Source: Fabrea salina
Lineage: Eukaryota > Ciliophora > Heterotrichea > Heterotrichida > Fabreidae
Assembly: GCA_022984795.1 (NCBI GenBank)
Contig: JALIHJ010000014.1
Location: 124,001-188,000 of the forward strand
Length of the DNA: 64,000 nt
Direction: 5' to 3'
In this document: positions 18,548-29,300 of the stretch, piece by piece
How positions within the stretch are numbered: the first letter of the stretch is position 1
Layout: each line of letters begins with the position of its first letter
Program-made: the position numbers and the translations under genes
Notes under the pieces: model-generated
Told to the model about the DNA's origin: nothing
The model's input: the letters and a program-made list of their open reading frames with translations, nothing else
Databases searched by the model: none

Positions 18548-19618
18548 ATGTCGCTCTTACTAAATTCAATTCTCACTTCCCTAAATGCAGTTTTTGCCAT
18601 TCTCATAGTTGGACTGAGTGCACTTGCACTAGTTCAACTAGGAGTAATTCACAAATCTGCAGAGCGTCCCATTTCGAGAATCACCATCAACCTCTTACTG
18701 CCGAGCCTTATTTTTTCAGAACTACTGGCAAACTTAGAGCCGACAGACCTCCTTATGTTTCTCTGCATAACTTTGATAAGCATCATACACATTCTTTTAG
18801 GCACAGCACTGGGTTGGGCAGTTGCGTCTTTGTTGAAAGAAGAAAACGGAGTGAAACGACTCATGAGTATTTGCTGTGGTTTTTTCAACCTTACAATTGC
18901 TCTTATGTTCACTGAGATGCTTGGCAAGAGCGAAGTCACTCTGAGTGACGGGCAGTTCCACCACAAAGTACTTCAGAACGTGCTTTCTTGTTATGCCATT
19001 AATGGTTTTTCTATATGGTTTGGTGCTTTTTCAGTTATGAAAAAAAAAACCAACAAAGGGTACTTTTTGGAAGAACCAAAAAGGTCACTTTTGGAAACTT
19101 TTCTGAAGAAGCTGCGGAGTGGAATAAACCCCCCAGTAATTGCCATTCTGTTAGCTTTGCCTGTAGTTTTCATTCCAAAAATACGAGACACTTTGTTTAT
19201 AGGCAAAACAGCTCTGTTCCACAACAACTTGTATGCAGCTCTTGACATGATGGGGAGTTCTGCTCCTATGCTGATTATATTTTTGATTGGCATTAAGTTG
19301 TCTGGAGGGTACTCCTCGTCTGCTACAATTAGTTGGTGGTCAATAGTGTTTGTGATTTCAATCAAGTTAGTGTTGATTCCCTGGGTAGGAATCACTGCTA
19401 TGTATTTACTTTACAAAGCCCAGGTAGTTTCTAGGATTTTAGCTATGAGTTTAGTTATTCTTTGGAGTTCTCCTTCAGCTTTGCAGCTGTTCATGGTTTG
19501 TTCAGCTCAAAAAAACCAAGAAGAAAACATTGCAAAGATTTACACAGTTATGTACATGGTTAGCCCGATTACTCTAGTAATCAATAACTTCATATCTTTA
19601 AATCTGTTTTACGAGTAA
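18548..19618 (+). CDS. PIN-like / auxin-efflux-carrier-family transporter, intronless paralogue
   Basis: A 356-residue paralogue of the preceding gene, starting 13 bases after its stop. It has about ten hydrophobic segments in two groups of five. Shared blocks include ISRITINLLLPSLIFSELLANLEPTDLL, the unwound-helix region NVLSCYAINGF.IWFGAFSVM, MMGSSAPMLIIFLIGIKLSGGYS and SPSALQLFMVCSAQKNQEENIAKI. Neither intron of its neighbour is present, so introns were gained or lost after duplication. The loop between the two bundles is short (about residues 165-185), unlike long-loop plant PINs. Confidence 0.92.
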   Translation: MSLLLNSILTSLNAVFAILIVGLSALALVQLGVIHKSAERPISRITINLLLPSLIFSELLANLEPTDLLMFLCITLISIIHILLGTALGWAVASLLKEENGVKRLMSICCGFFNLTIALMFTEMLGKSEVTLSDGQFHHKVLQNVLSCYAINGFSIWFGAFSVMKKKTNKGYFLEEPKRSLLETFLKKLRSGINPPVIAILLALPVVFIPKIRDTLFIGKTALFHNNLYAALDMMGSSAPMLIIFLIGIKLSGGYSSSATISWWSIVFVISIKLVLIPWVGITAMYLLYKAQVVSRILAMSLVILWSSPSALQLFMVCSAQKNQEENIAKIYTVMYMVSPITLVINNFISLNLFYE

Positions 19619-19624
19619 GCTTAG

Positions 19625-22522
19625 TTAAAAGGCTTTAGTTTTATGAGTCACCTCTGTAAACAGTTCTGACTCGGCTTTGCGAGTTATTGCAAGCCTTTTG
19701 GAGGTGTTTGAGAAATAGAACTTATCAAACGCCTTAGCTAAGTCAGTTCCGTTTTTGACTTCGTTGCTTATAACGCTGGGGAAGATTAGAACTATGCTTG
19801 ACTTAGCTACTTTTTCCTCTAAGCCTGGAATCAGTAAACTAGGGGCTTCTTTTCCACTTTCAAGTGCTCCTTCAAAGAGCAATCCTAGTTCGTTGGGGTT
19901 TACCTCTGTTCCTTCCTTGTAAATTCTAACTTGAGAGTGCTTAATTGCGTAGTACAGCAGGTCCTGCTTCACAGTTTCCATTCCTAACTTCTTTATGTTG
20001 TACTGGATGATTTCTTCAGCTGCTTCTAAGTAAATGTCTTTGACAAAAGACTCTTTTTCGGCAACCCACTTAGGAATTCTAGCTGCATACACCAAAGAAA
20101 TGGAAGTAGCTGTTGTTACGTTCTGTTTGAACTGAGGAAGTAAGTGCTGAACACCTACTATGTTTCCTACACCTAATTCTTGGTCAATCCAAGTACTTGA
20201 CTCCTTAACTCTGCCTCCCAGTATCAAATAAGCTCCTTCACTTTCTTGTCCTTCTTTGAAAAGAACCTGTTCAGGCTGCAAATGGATAGTTGTTATTTCT
20301 TCGTTCAAGTTTTCAATGTCTTCAGGAGTTGCTTCTCTAAACCTGTTTTCAAGTTGAGTTTTCAAAGGAGGCAAAGAACTAGTTGACCCACGGGTTAGCG
20401 TTTTTAGGTTTTCGTCAATGGCTTCTAAAAGGTGGTCGTGCTCAATTTCTTCAATAACGCCTTGTTCGTAGACTTCTTCAATCAGTTTTCTTTGCGTAAT
20501 CAGCAAAGAGTGGCAAGCCTTTTTGCTTTGGACGTCTGCAATTACTTCAGGGTAACCTTCAGTAATATGCACCATTATGAATTCTTTGCACTGCTCAACT
20601 TGCTCCTCTGCTTGCTTCATAACTGCTTCAAACAGCTCTTCATCAGTGTCAATTTCCATGTGGTCGATGAGTTCTTTAGCTTCTTCGTGGGCCTTTATGA
20701 ATGTACTGGCTGCGTCGTATACCATAATGATTCTTTCGTATAAAAGGTCTCTGAAGATCCTGCCTACTACAGGAACTTTAGACAAGGAAATGTAAAGTTT
20801 AAGCATTTTGGAGCTGTAGATTTCTTTTTTAAGGATTTCCCAGTCTTCCAAAGGGCACTCAGGTTTGTCAAGGCATCGGTTACAGGAGTCCATCAGCACT
20901 AAGGAAGTATAGCCTAAGCACTGTCCTGACTCAAATTCGTGCCAGTAAATCCCTTTTAAAGTAGTCATGAACCTTCTCCTCATTTCCAAGCTCAACTCCT
21001 CCTTGGTAAGTATAAATTCTGAACTATACTTTTCCAAGAGCTTTGCGTAGTTTTCGTTGGGGTACTTGCTAAGGATGTTCCTTCCTGTAGGAGTGTTTTC
21101 CATGACTTGCTTCAAAAGTCTTTTAGGACCAGCTAGAGCTTCGACTTTGTCCCACCTAACTAGTTTGAATTCTTTGTCTGCCCTCATAGTTTTGATTTCT
21201 TCAGCTGTTTTCTGAATGATTGCTGTAGTGACTCCAAGCATCATGTTTTCTTGCACACTCGAAAGGGTTTCCATCTTAAAGAAGTAGACTGCAAGTTTCA
21301 CAAACAGAGTATCGAAAATAATCGTCAAGGCAGAAATCCCTACTGTGAAAAACAGCATTAAGGACTTGAATCTAGCGTCCAAAGATTCGTTGTGGAAGGC
21401 AATCAAAGCTAAAGCTAAAGAAATTACTCCTTTGAATCCTGCAAGAATCACTACTATGAGTTCTGTAAACTTAATTCCATAGCCAAAACGTTTAAGTATA
21501 GGGTAGTGCAGAAACACCGCCACAGCCCTTACAAGATGCAAAAGCAAAAAGAGTGCCAGAAGCATCCAAACGTCCCTTAGGTAGAGGTGCTGGTGGTTAA
21601 TCACCACCATTCCTAGGATCATTCCACCAATGATAAATACAATCGACTCAGAAACAGTCCCTATTACATTCCAAAAGCCATGCAAGGAATGCTCTACCAC
21701 AGGACTCACCAAGGTAATTCCATAGGCTGACATGTAAAGCCCCAAAGTAACTGTAGCAAGTGCTCCAGAAACATGCAGGGGAGTCCCGTCACAAGTAAAG
21801 AACAACAAGTAAGCTGTCATCAAAGTTAGCACTATTTCTTGCACAGAGTCGTTGATGAGTCTGGCTAAAAGGAACCCCATTGCTAGTGCAAAAACCATTC
21901 CCATCACAAATCCCCCAAAAGAGAGCCTCAGAAAGAAAAGAATACTTTCGCCAACACTGCCCTCACCCCCTATGCTTTCCAGCATAACTGTAAATATCAC
22001 TATTACAGTGGCTTCGTTCAAAAGGGTTTCCCCCTCAATAAGGGTTTCAAAGCGGCGGTCTCCTTTTATGTCTTTGAGCTGGGCCACTACAGTAACGTGG
22101 TCTGTGGCACTCAGTATAACTCCAAGCAGAATGGCGTGACTCCAGTCAAATTCGTAGCCTAGAATTTTCGTGAAGCACACTGCTGTGAGCACTGCCGAAA
22201 TAACTACTACAGTCGTAGCAAGTGGAATGATCTGCGGAAGCTCTGACTTAAAAGTGTGCCAGTCAGTGGCTAGAGCAGCCTCAAATATGAGTGCAGGCAT
22301 CACTCCCAGGAGAATAAGGTGAGGATCAATGTGATCTATGAGAGTGAAAGAATGCCCAAGCATTCCCAAGTAGCCTGCTAGCACCCTGGCTATAACTCCT
22401 ACTATGAGCAGTAAAGGAGAAACAGGAACCTTTGTGAGCTTCCTTACTTCGTAGCACAAAAAGGTCAGAAGCACAGAGATGAAAACAAACAGAATGATAT
22501 AAGCAGAAATTCCGTGTTCCAT
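19625..22522 (-). CDS. Sodium(cation)/proton exchanger with long C-terminal regulatory domain
   Basis: A 965-residue CPA-type antiporter. About 12 membrane spans fill residues 5-415; the family motifs SATDHVTVVAQLKDI (near 140), EGETLLNEAT (near 165) and GFKGVISLALAL are clear. The long soluble tail includes helices and, near residues 745-830, a beta-rich segment (EQVLFKEGQESEGAYLILGGRVKES...GVGNIVG) resembling a cyclic-nucleotide-binding fold. The canonical phosphate-binding cassette is not visible there. The overall plan recalls plant SOS1 and sperm SLC9C exchangers. It lacks an obvious voltage-sensor domain. It probably controls pH or Na+ at the plasma membrane or a vacuole. Confidence 0.92.
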   Translation of the reverse strand: MEHGISAYIILFVFISVLLTFLCYEVRKLTKVPVSPLLLIVGVIARVLAGYLGMLGHSFTLIDHIDPHLILLGVMPALIFEAALATDWHTFKSELPQIIPLATTVVVISAVLTAVCFTKILGYEFDWSHAILLGVILSATDHVTVVAQLKDIKGDRRFETLIEGETLLNEATVIVIFTVMLESIGGEGSVGESILFFLRLSFGGFVMGMVFALAMGFLLARLINDSVQEIVLTLMTAYLLFFTCDGTPLHVSGALATVTLGLYMSAYGITLVSPVVEHSLHGFWNVIGTVSESIVFIIGGMILGMVVINHQHLYLRDVWMLLALFLLLHLVRAVAVFLHYPILKRFGYGIKFTELIVVILAGFKGVISLALALIAFHNESLDARFKSLMLFFTVGISALTIIFDTLFVKLAVYFFKMETLSSVQENMMLGVTTAIIQKTAEEIKTMRADKEFKLVRWDKVEALAGPKRLLKQVMENTPTGRNILSKYPNENYAKLLEKYSSEFILTKEELSLEMRRRFMTTLKGIYWHEFESGQCLGYTSLVLMDSCNRCLDKPECPLEDWEILKKEIYSSKMLKLYISLSKVPVVGRIFRDLLYERIIMVYDAASTFIKAHEEAKELIDHMEIDTDEELFEAVMKQAEEQVEQCKEFIMVHITEGYPEVIADVQSKKACHSLLITQRKLIEEVYEQGVIEEIEHDHLLEAIDENLKTLTRGSTSSLPPLKTQLENRFREATPEDIENLNEEITTIHLQPEQVLFKEGQESEGAYLILGGRVKESSTWIDQELGVGNIVGVQHLLPQFKQNVTTATSISLVYAARIPKWVAEKESFVKDIYLEAAEEIIQYNIKKLGMETVKQDLLYYAIKHSQVRIYKEGTEVNPNELGLLFEGALESGKEAPSLLIPGLEEKVAKSSIVLIFPSVISNEVKNGTDLAKAFDKFYFSNTSKRLAITRKAESELFTEVTHKTKAF

Positions 22523-22592
22523 ATTTATAAAACGGTTTTTATTCGTCTAGTTATTTTTAACTCAAATTCCAATTTCCTGCTTAGCTTATAAT

Positions 22593-23438
22593 ATGGTGGG
22601 CAGGCAAAATAGATCCGCAAGGAATCCTAGAAAGGAAAATGAAAGCTATCCCCTGGAACCAAAAGAAGGGTTCAAAAAGCTCTCAAGGTACGTGAAAAAA
22701 GAAAACATCCAAGACCTACAAAGCAGAATTTCCAGGGGCTTTCTTCTGAGTGAAGAATTCGTTCAAGAAGTCTGCTCAGAACTTGCCACTTACGAAGAAA
22801 TGAAATCAAAAATCGAAGAAGTTCTTAAACCCCACTATAAAGACTACTTGATTTCAAACGAATTCAGTCTAAAAGAAGATCCAATCGAAGATAAGCCTCA
22901 GGATCCAAAAGTCAAATTTGAAGAAGTTGAAGAAGCTACTGAAGTGACTGATCCTGCCACCTTTAAAACCGTAGCTTGCAAGAACTCTAAAACCCACGAC
23001 AAAACTAAGTGTCCTTACTACCATTCCTCCCAAGATAAGCGGAGGAACCCCCTAAATCTCTGGTATGAACCAGTGATCTGCCCCAAAAACTGTCAAAATG
23101 GTATGTGCAGGTACGCACACAACCAGTTTGAAGTAGAATACCACCCTGAGTTCTACAAGCTTCATCCTTGTCAAAAAGAAAATTGCGGGGATGAAGAATG
23201 CCCCTACGCACATAATATCTCCGAAGGTCCAGTTGACCAAGTCAAAATCCAGCATAGAAAATTCACTATCCAGGAACTTCAAACCAAACTCAGGGCTATG
23301 CAGAAAATTACCTGCAAATTCTGCGGGAAAAAGCCCGACAGGATTTTCAGGTGCGGCCACTTGTGCTGCAAGAAATGCGCCAGCCTCTGTTGCGCAGTTG
23401 AAGGGTGTGGTGCAAAGCCAGGTGCTTTTTTAAAGTAG
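22593..23438 (+). CDS. Unkempt-like CCCH zinc-finger / RING-like protein
   Basis: A 281-residue putative RNA-binding protein. An N-terminal helical region (1-110) is followed by tandem CCCH-type fingers (about 128-215: VACKNSKTHDKTKCPYYH, ICPKNCQNGMCRYAHN, HPCQKENCGDEECPYAHN). The C-terminus (about 235-275) has a short RING-like module (CKFCGKKPDRIFRCGHLCCKKCASLC). The finger-then-RING order recalls animal Unkempt and plant TZF proteins, which bind mRNA and influence translation or decay. It has fewer fingers than Unkempt. It lies 70 bases from the divergent exchanger gene. Confidence 0.85.
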   Translation: MVGRQNRSARNPRKENESYPLEPKEGFKKLSRYVKKENIQDLQSRISRGFLLSEEFVQEVCSELATYEEMKSKIEEVLKPHYKDYLISNEFSLKEDPIEDKPQDPKVKFEEVEEATEVTDPATFKTVACKNSKTHDKTKCPYYHSSQDKRRNPLNLWYEPVICPKNCQNGMCRYAHNQFEVEYHPEFYKLHPCQKENCGDEECPYAHNISEGPVDQVKIQHRKFTIQELQTKLRAMQKITCKFCGKKPDRIFRCGHLCCKKCASLCCAVEGCGAKPGAFLK

Positions 23439-23443
23439 GCCTA

Positions 23444-24094
23444 TTAACTAAAAGTTTCGTTAAAAAAAGTAAGGTTTCTTCTTTTGAAGTCTTCAATTTT
23501 GGCAGAGGTTGCTTGGAAGTCTTTCATGGCGTTTTGTTTCCTGACTTTCCAGTTTTTCTTCCATTTTTCAATCCCTTGGGTTTCCCACTGCTGCATAAAT
23601 ATTTTGTTTTGTTTTATTTTGTCTATTTCTTCTCTGCGTTTTGCTTGTTGCTTGTTTTGGATTTCTGCCGTTTGTTGTTTGTGCTCTTCAAAGGCTTTTA
23701 AGGCTTGTCTTTTCCTTTCTTCTTCGAACTTTGAAAGGCGTCTTTGTATGAGTTGTTCTTTGGAAGAAACTACAGTTCCTCCTTTGGTTTTGGGAGCTGC
23801 TGCTTGTTTTAATGCTACTAAGTGAAGTGCTCTGAAGAGCTTGTTTAAAAGGTTCTTTGCGTAGTTAGGCTCTTTTTGCACCAGTCTTTGGGATTCTAGT
23901 TTAATCTTGAGTCTGTCTAGTGAGTGTTGCAGTTTAGCTAAGTTGTGCGAAGAGTACTTGTCAGAGTTAATAAACTGTCCAAAATCGTCTTGGAAGTTGT
24001 ACCTGTATAGTATGGACCCTAACAAGTACCCATTTGAAAAGCTTTCTTCAAAACTGCTGTACTCAACTCCTATGTCAGCTAGCCAGCTTTCCAT
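23444..24094 (-). CDS. SPEF2/CPC1-type calponin-homology-like protein, short
   Basis: A 216-residue protein whose first 110 residues (WLADIGVEYSSFEESFSNGYLLGSILYRYNFQDDFGQF...KLFRALH) match the CH-like domain at the N-terminus of SPEF2, a central-pair apparatus protein of cilia. The rest is a basic coiled coil rich in Lys, Gln and Arg. It is far shorter than SPEF2, so it is either a dedicated small CH protein or a relative such as SPATA4/SPEF1-like proteins. Role in the axoneme is inferred. Convergent with the CCCH gene, 5 bases apart. Confidence 0.8.
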   Translation of the reverse strand: MESWLADIGVEYSSFEESFSNGYLLGSILYRYNFQDDFGQFINSDKYSSHNLAKLQHSLDRLKIKLESQRLVQKEPNYAKNLLNKLFRALHLVALKQAAAPKTKGGTVVSSKEQLIQRRLSKFEEERKRQALKAFEEHKQQTAEIQNKQQAKRREEIDKIKQNKIFMQQWETQGIEKWKKNWKVRKQNAMKDFQATSAKIEDFKRRNLTFFNETFS

Positions 24095-24109
24095 TTAACT
24101 GTTTTTAAA

Positions 24110-26281
24110 TTACTCTTCAGGGTATTCAGGGCCTTCAGGGTCTTGGGGTTTTTCGGAGTCTTCAGGGTCTTGAGGATCCTTAGAGTCTTTGCTTTCTTCA
24201 GAGTTAACTTTATTGACTTCTTTCATAAGTGTTGTTAAAAACCCAGGTTTTCCGATTAAGCTATTTTCTCTTGAAACTCCAGTACTTGAAGACACCCTTA
24301 CAGGGCCGATTTCAGGTAAGTTCATGATTTGGCTTACTTTCAACAGCATATTTTTTACTTCTTCGACTGAAGACTCTAGCTTTTTTATTTTCTTTTTTGT
24401 CCAAGCAAGTTCAGTTTCTTCAGTTCCTCCCAACTTAGAGTTTACAATTGAGTTGAAAAGTGAAGAGTTCTTAGCGTTTCTAAGTTGGTCAAACCAAGGA
24501 ATAGAAGATTCTTTCTTAGGAGTGGCATCCTGGTGGTCTATTGAAGTATTAGCTGAGCCCTCTTCTGCTCGAGGTGAAAGCAGTTGTCTGTCTGACTCTG
24601 GAACTTCTTCTTCTTCAAAGGAGTCTTGGTTTCTTTGGAGTTGGTCAAAAAGTTCTTCTTTGGTGAAGTCGACCACAGGGAAGCTTCTGAAGCGCTTAAC
24701 TTGTTTTTTTTCTAAATACTGACGTTCAGCCTCCTGTCTTTTTTCTTCCAGTCTTGCGTTTCTTTGCTGGGCAAGGCCTAGTATTTCTAGACTTTCTTCT
24801 TCAAAGGTCTTCAGTAAGTTTTCTAAGTCGTTTCTATGAAAAGCAAGCAACTCAGAGTTTTGTTGGGCTTTTACACTACAACTGTGTTCTTTGTTATCTG
24901 AAAAAAGAATGTCGGTTTCTCCGAAGTAGTAACCTGAAGTTATGATGTTAAAAGCTATTTCAGTTCCTTCATTTGTTATCATAACCATAGCTATTTCTCC
25001 TTTGACCACAAAGTACATTTCACTTGCGTGTTCTCCAATTTTGTAAACGTAGTCGTCTTTTTCTACCTTAATAGGTTTAAGCAAAGGGGCAATGTAAGCT
25101 ACGAAGTAAGTAGGCTTCTTTTCGAAAAAAGCATTGTTTTCCAAAGTCTTCTGGTAAATAACTATCAAAAGCTGGGATTTAAGACTCGTAGGCAAGTCCT
25201 CAATTAGTTCCTCCAGTTCTCTTTTGTTGTTGTGGCTGTTTTCGTACTCAAGTGCGTTGCTTATTTTCTGGTGCAGCATTTTGTTTAGTTGGTACTCCCT
25301 TGATATGTTGTTCAGAATGTCCAGCTTCCTGTTGAGCTTAGCTTTTCGTGAGTCAAGGTTCTGCAGCAAGTTAGTCAAGGAACCAATTATGTAGGAGTAG
25401 ATAAAAATCCCTATAACCATAACTATACAACAACTTATGATTTCTGATTGGTTGTGTGCAGAAATGTCTCCATAGCCCACAGTTGTCAGCGTAGTAACTG
25501 CCCAGTACACAGCACACGCGTACAAGTCGAACTCAGCAAAGTCCTGGAAGTTCCCCTTCATGATCCAGTTTTCGTCAGTATTCATCATATTGAACCTGCC
25601 CATAAAAATCCACATGCAAGCTAGCAAGTGAATCATTATCAAGAAAGTCACCAAAAACCAAATTAAGCGTTCAATTCCAATGTTTACTCTCATAAGGTTG
25701 TTCATGTAGCGCATCACGCGGTTTCTAGTTTTGATTACTTTAAGCATCCGAATAAGCTTTCCCATTTTAATCAGTCTGTACAAACGAGGCAGTCTTCCGA
25801 TTCTGATAAGAGAACTGTAGTCTTTGGAAGAAGGCATGAGTAACTGAAAGGGAAAGCACGCAAACAAGTCCAGCAGTAACCATCCCTTAGCATAGTTTAT
25901 GAAAATCTTCTTTTTGGAAACTATTACGTTCATTTCGTCGTCGTAGTAAGCAAGCAAACAATTAACTACTACATCCAGGAAAAACAAACCATCAATGCAC
26001 TGGTCAGCAATGTACCACACAAGTTCATCCTCGTCTACCAAAGCCACTCGGTAAGGTGTCACTGTGGCAGTGTAAACCAAAAGCATTGTTACAACTACAC
26101 TCCAGTAGTCATAAAGTTTGTCGTCTGGAAATATTATAAACCACAGTCCTTTGAACTCTGGACTTTCTCTAAGCTTAGGCTCTTCTTTTTGGAGTTCACT
26201 GGCTCTGATTTTCCACAAACTTTCTTCTTGGTGCCCTGATATGTACTTTTCGCCTTTGTAATCGGGACTCACTTTCACCAT
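24110..26281 (-). CDS. Cyclic-nucleotide-binding voltage-gated K+/cation channel (HCN/EAG-like)
   Basis: A 723-residue six-span channel. S1-S6 lie in about residues 55-320, with an S4 rich in Arg and Lys at every third position (RIGRLPRLYRLIKMGKLIRMLKVI, about 155-180). The selectivity filter TTVGYGD lies near 270. A C-linker and cyclic-nucleotide-binding domain follow (about 400-490; YKIGEHASEMYFVVKGEIAMVM, YYFGETDILF). In the cassette the FGE motif is kept, but the usual Arg that contacts cAMP is not obvious (KEHSCSV), so nucleotide sensitivity is uncertain. The tail ends in an acidic run of DPEDSE-like repeats. Likely ciliary or plasma-membrane excitability. Confidence 0.94.
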   Translation of the reverse strand: MVKVSPDYKGEKYISGHQEESLWKIRASELQKEEPKLRESPEFKGLWFIIFPDDKLYDYWSVVVTMLLVYTATVTPYRVALVDEDELVWYIADQCIDGLFFLDVVVNCLLAYYDDEMNVIVSKKKIFINYAKGWLLLDLFACFPFQLLMPSSKDYSSLIRIGRLPRLYRLIKMGKLIRMLKVIKTRNRVMRYMNNLMRVNIGIERLIWFLVTFLIMIHLLACMWIFMGRFNMMNTDENWIMKGNFQDFAEFDLYACAVYWAVTTLTTVGYGDISAHNQSEIISCCIVMVIGIFIYSYIIGSLTNLLQNLDSRKAKLNRKLDILNNISREYQLNKMLHQKISNALEYENSHNNKRELEELIEDLPTSLKSQLLIVIYQKTLENNAFFEKKPTYFVAYIAPLLKPIKVEKDDYVYKIGEHASEMYFVVKGEIAMVMITNEGTEIAFNIITSGYYFGETDILFSDNKEHSCSVKAQQNSELLAFHRNDLENLLKTFEEESLEILGLAQQRNARLEEKRQEAERQYLEKKQVKRFRSFPVVDFTKEELFDQLQRNQDSFEEEEVPESDRQLLSPRAEEGSANTSIDHQDATPKKESSIPWFDQLRNAKNSSLFNSIVNSKLGGTEETELAWTKKKIKKLESSVEEVKNMLLKVSQIMNLPEIGPVRVSSSTGVSRENSLIGKPGFLTTLMKEVNKVNSEESKDSKDPQDPEDSEKPQDPEGPEYPEE

Positions 26282-26302
26282 TTAACTGTAATTAAGGAAT
26301 AG

Positions 26303-29300
26303 TTACTCTATGCTAGGTTTAGTTTTCACATAAGTTTTTCCAAAACTAAGTAAGTCGTTTTCTCCAGAAGTTGCTTCAGACACAATGTTGAAGATTGTGG
26401 ATTCAAGAATTAGTTCTGCAAGTTCTTGGAACTCTTCTTTCAAAAACAAGCGGTCTTGTGAGTACTCAGGTTCTAGTTCCCAGTCTTCTTCTTCTTTTAC
26501 GTCTTCTAAAGACTCCAAGTTGTGCATGTTGTTAGGGTTTGAGTTGCTTAGTTGTTGCACAAGTGGACTTGGCTCGTTGTATACCTCCTCAATGAGTCCT
26601 TTGATGCTTTTCTCGCTTAAAATGTTTTTAATAGCGCTGTTGAGTACGTTTTTGATCAGTTCAGGCTCGTCATTGTCGTTCTGAATGCTAAAAGGAGCTT
26701 TTAGCCCTGAAGTTTTGGACACTCGCAGAAAGATGCTTTCAACCAAGTTACTTGTGTTTTCAAAGCTTTTTTTGGAACTTGCAATTTTCCCAGAGGACCT
26801 CATAACTCCTTCCCACTCAATTACACACTCAAGTTCGCCTTCATAGATAGTAGGAATCCTGTCAGCCCTTAAGCAGAACTTTATAGGGGCTTGGCTTCCA
26901 GGCCTAACTATGTCTGTGAAGGGGTCTATGATAAGTTCGTCTCCACAAACAAGTTCAGTTTCTTTGAAAGTAAACTTAAATTCCTTTTTGGGACTTTTGT
27001 TGTAAATAAAGACAGTTCTGAACTTGGGAGACTCAGGATAGCACTTTCCAAAGTCAATATACTCAGTTGAAAAGCCCACTTCACTGGACTCTGGCAAAAA
27101 CGACTGGCGGCACAAAGGCAAACTTGGAAATATAGTAGGAGACTTAGGCATCATTTCCTGGCTTAGTATGTAGCCTCTTCCTTTTAGGGTGATTTGGAGG
27201 TGCTGCACCACAGTGTTTCTTTCCTTTACAATAATGGGAAGAGTTAACTCGTAGTCAGTGCTTTCAAGGGGCTTAAACATAAAGTACAAGCACTTAAGTT
27301 CTAAAGCATCAACTACCCCTTCTTTGTTTTGGATTTCAAAAACAGGGAAGTCGAAGTTCTGCTTGTTGAACTCTTCTAAGGCAGAAGTGTCTACCTCGTA
27401 GTTCACCTTAACGTCGCCTAAGTTTTTGAGTTCAACAGGTTGTGCAACGCCCCTAGTTAGCCCTGTGGGCAGAGGTTCGAACTCAAAAAAGTCATTCCGC
27501 AACTCTAGGTACCCCTTTTTAGGAGGAAGAGTCTCTCCTTTTAGTTTCAGAAGTATAGGCTTTCCATGGATGATTTGGAACAAAATAGTTAAGTTGTGCT
27601 TTCCGACTTCTACAGGGTTGTACCTAAGTTCTACGTCAAACACTTCGTTTCTGTCAAGGTTCCCTTCTTTAGGCTTGACTTCAAATATTCTTTGCGCAAG
27701 AATGTACTCTTCGAAAGCAGCTTCGGGTGTGGGCTCCCCACTGTCAGCCCATATTTCTTTTTCCAGTTTGTTGTCGTCGGGAAACACAAACTTGTAAGAA
27801 GCAGGGACTCCTCCTATGTTTTTAAGAGTTAGTCTGATCTTGCGGGACTCAAGCATTCTGGGTATGGTTACGGTTCCAAAGTCCCACTCAAACACATTGA
27901 ACTTTTCGTAGGCTTCTTCTTGCGGAAGTCGTGCTTCGTTAAAAAGCTCTTCTTCGTGAGTTAGCGGACTTAAAATAGCTTCTATTGTTTCTGTGAGGCT
28001 GAACTGTTTCCAGAGTTTAGAAGGACTGATGTCTTTGGCACGAAGGTCAAGAATGCTAATCACAGGAAAGTCTCCGTGGGCCTTAACCTCTATCATTGAG
28101 TCTTCGTTAAGAGGAGTTTCTTTAGTAGAACTGTTGGGAAACGACTGTTTGGCCATGCATTTCACATAGTAGTGGTTAAGAGATCTGCAGTTAGGAACGA
28201 ACCTAAGGTTTACCTTTTGGTTGGAGTTAGCTGCTAAGATTCCTTCTTTGAAGTCAAAAACAAAAGAAGAGTCAATTACTTCGTTGGCGAACTGTTCATT
28301 TTTAGTGTCTTTGCTTTTTGGCGCTATTGCAAGTTTTACGTAAATGGCACAGTTCGAAACGTTACTCAGGGTGAAAGACTTAACTGCTGAGAAGCCTACT
28401 GAGACTGTTTCGAAGTCAATGAACTTAGGATTCATCTGCACCATTCCAGTGCCACCTGAACCAATCACAGTGACGTGATAGTGCTTTTCCAAGGAGTCTT
28501 GTCTAAGGTTATGCATGTACTTTCCAGACCCAGGGTTAAAATACCCTATGAAGTTGGCTTCTTGGGCCATGTCCATAACTCTCTTGATGACTATAGGAAC
28601 ATTGAATTTGTACTGTTTTTCGTAGATAGCCGTGAAAGCAAACTCCACATTGACCCTTTCATGAGGGTACATAGTACCACAAAAAGGTTCAATAGTTAGT
28701 TCGTCTCTGTACTTTTCAGGAATGGTCATTTGGTACTCAATAGGTATGTGGGAACTGTTCGAAATGCCGATTCTTTGCTTGCTAGATACTCCTGTGAACA
28801 AGGGCGGGTAGTATATTTTAGCTTCGTTTTCAATGTAAATTTTAGGGTCTGAACATACTCCAAGCAACTTTACTTTTAAGTTTTGGGAACTGCCGTGGTT
28901 CAGAGCGAACTTCAAGGAAAACTCATAGTTTTTGGGGTGTTCAGGTTTAAACTCAACAGCTACTAAGGCAAAGTTCTTGGGGTAAATAAACCCAAAAGAA
29001 GGGTAAACTTTAAAGGTTCCAGTTTCGTCTGGAAGGATTCTGTAGTAACAAGGAGTGTCTGCTTGGTTGTAGACTTGTAAGCTTTGGTAAACTGAGTCAC
29101 CTGGGGCTACTGGTGGAAACATCAACGTTCTTTTCGGGTAAACTTTTAAGTTGGGTATGAAGGTTTGGAAGTTCTTAGGAAAAGAGTGACCTATCAAAGG
29201 AATGTTTAGACTCAAGGGGGGAATTGACATCAGTCCTACTCTAGAAAGGTGAGATTTTGTTTGGAGTGTTTGGGAAGTACTCATTCGGCCTAGTTCATCG

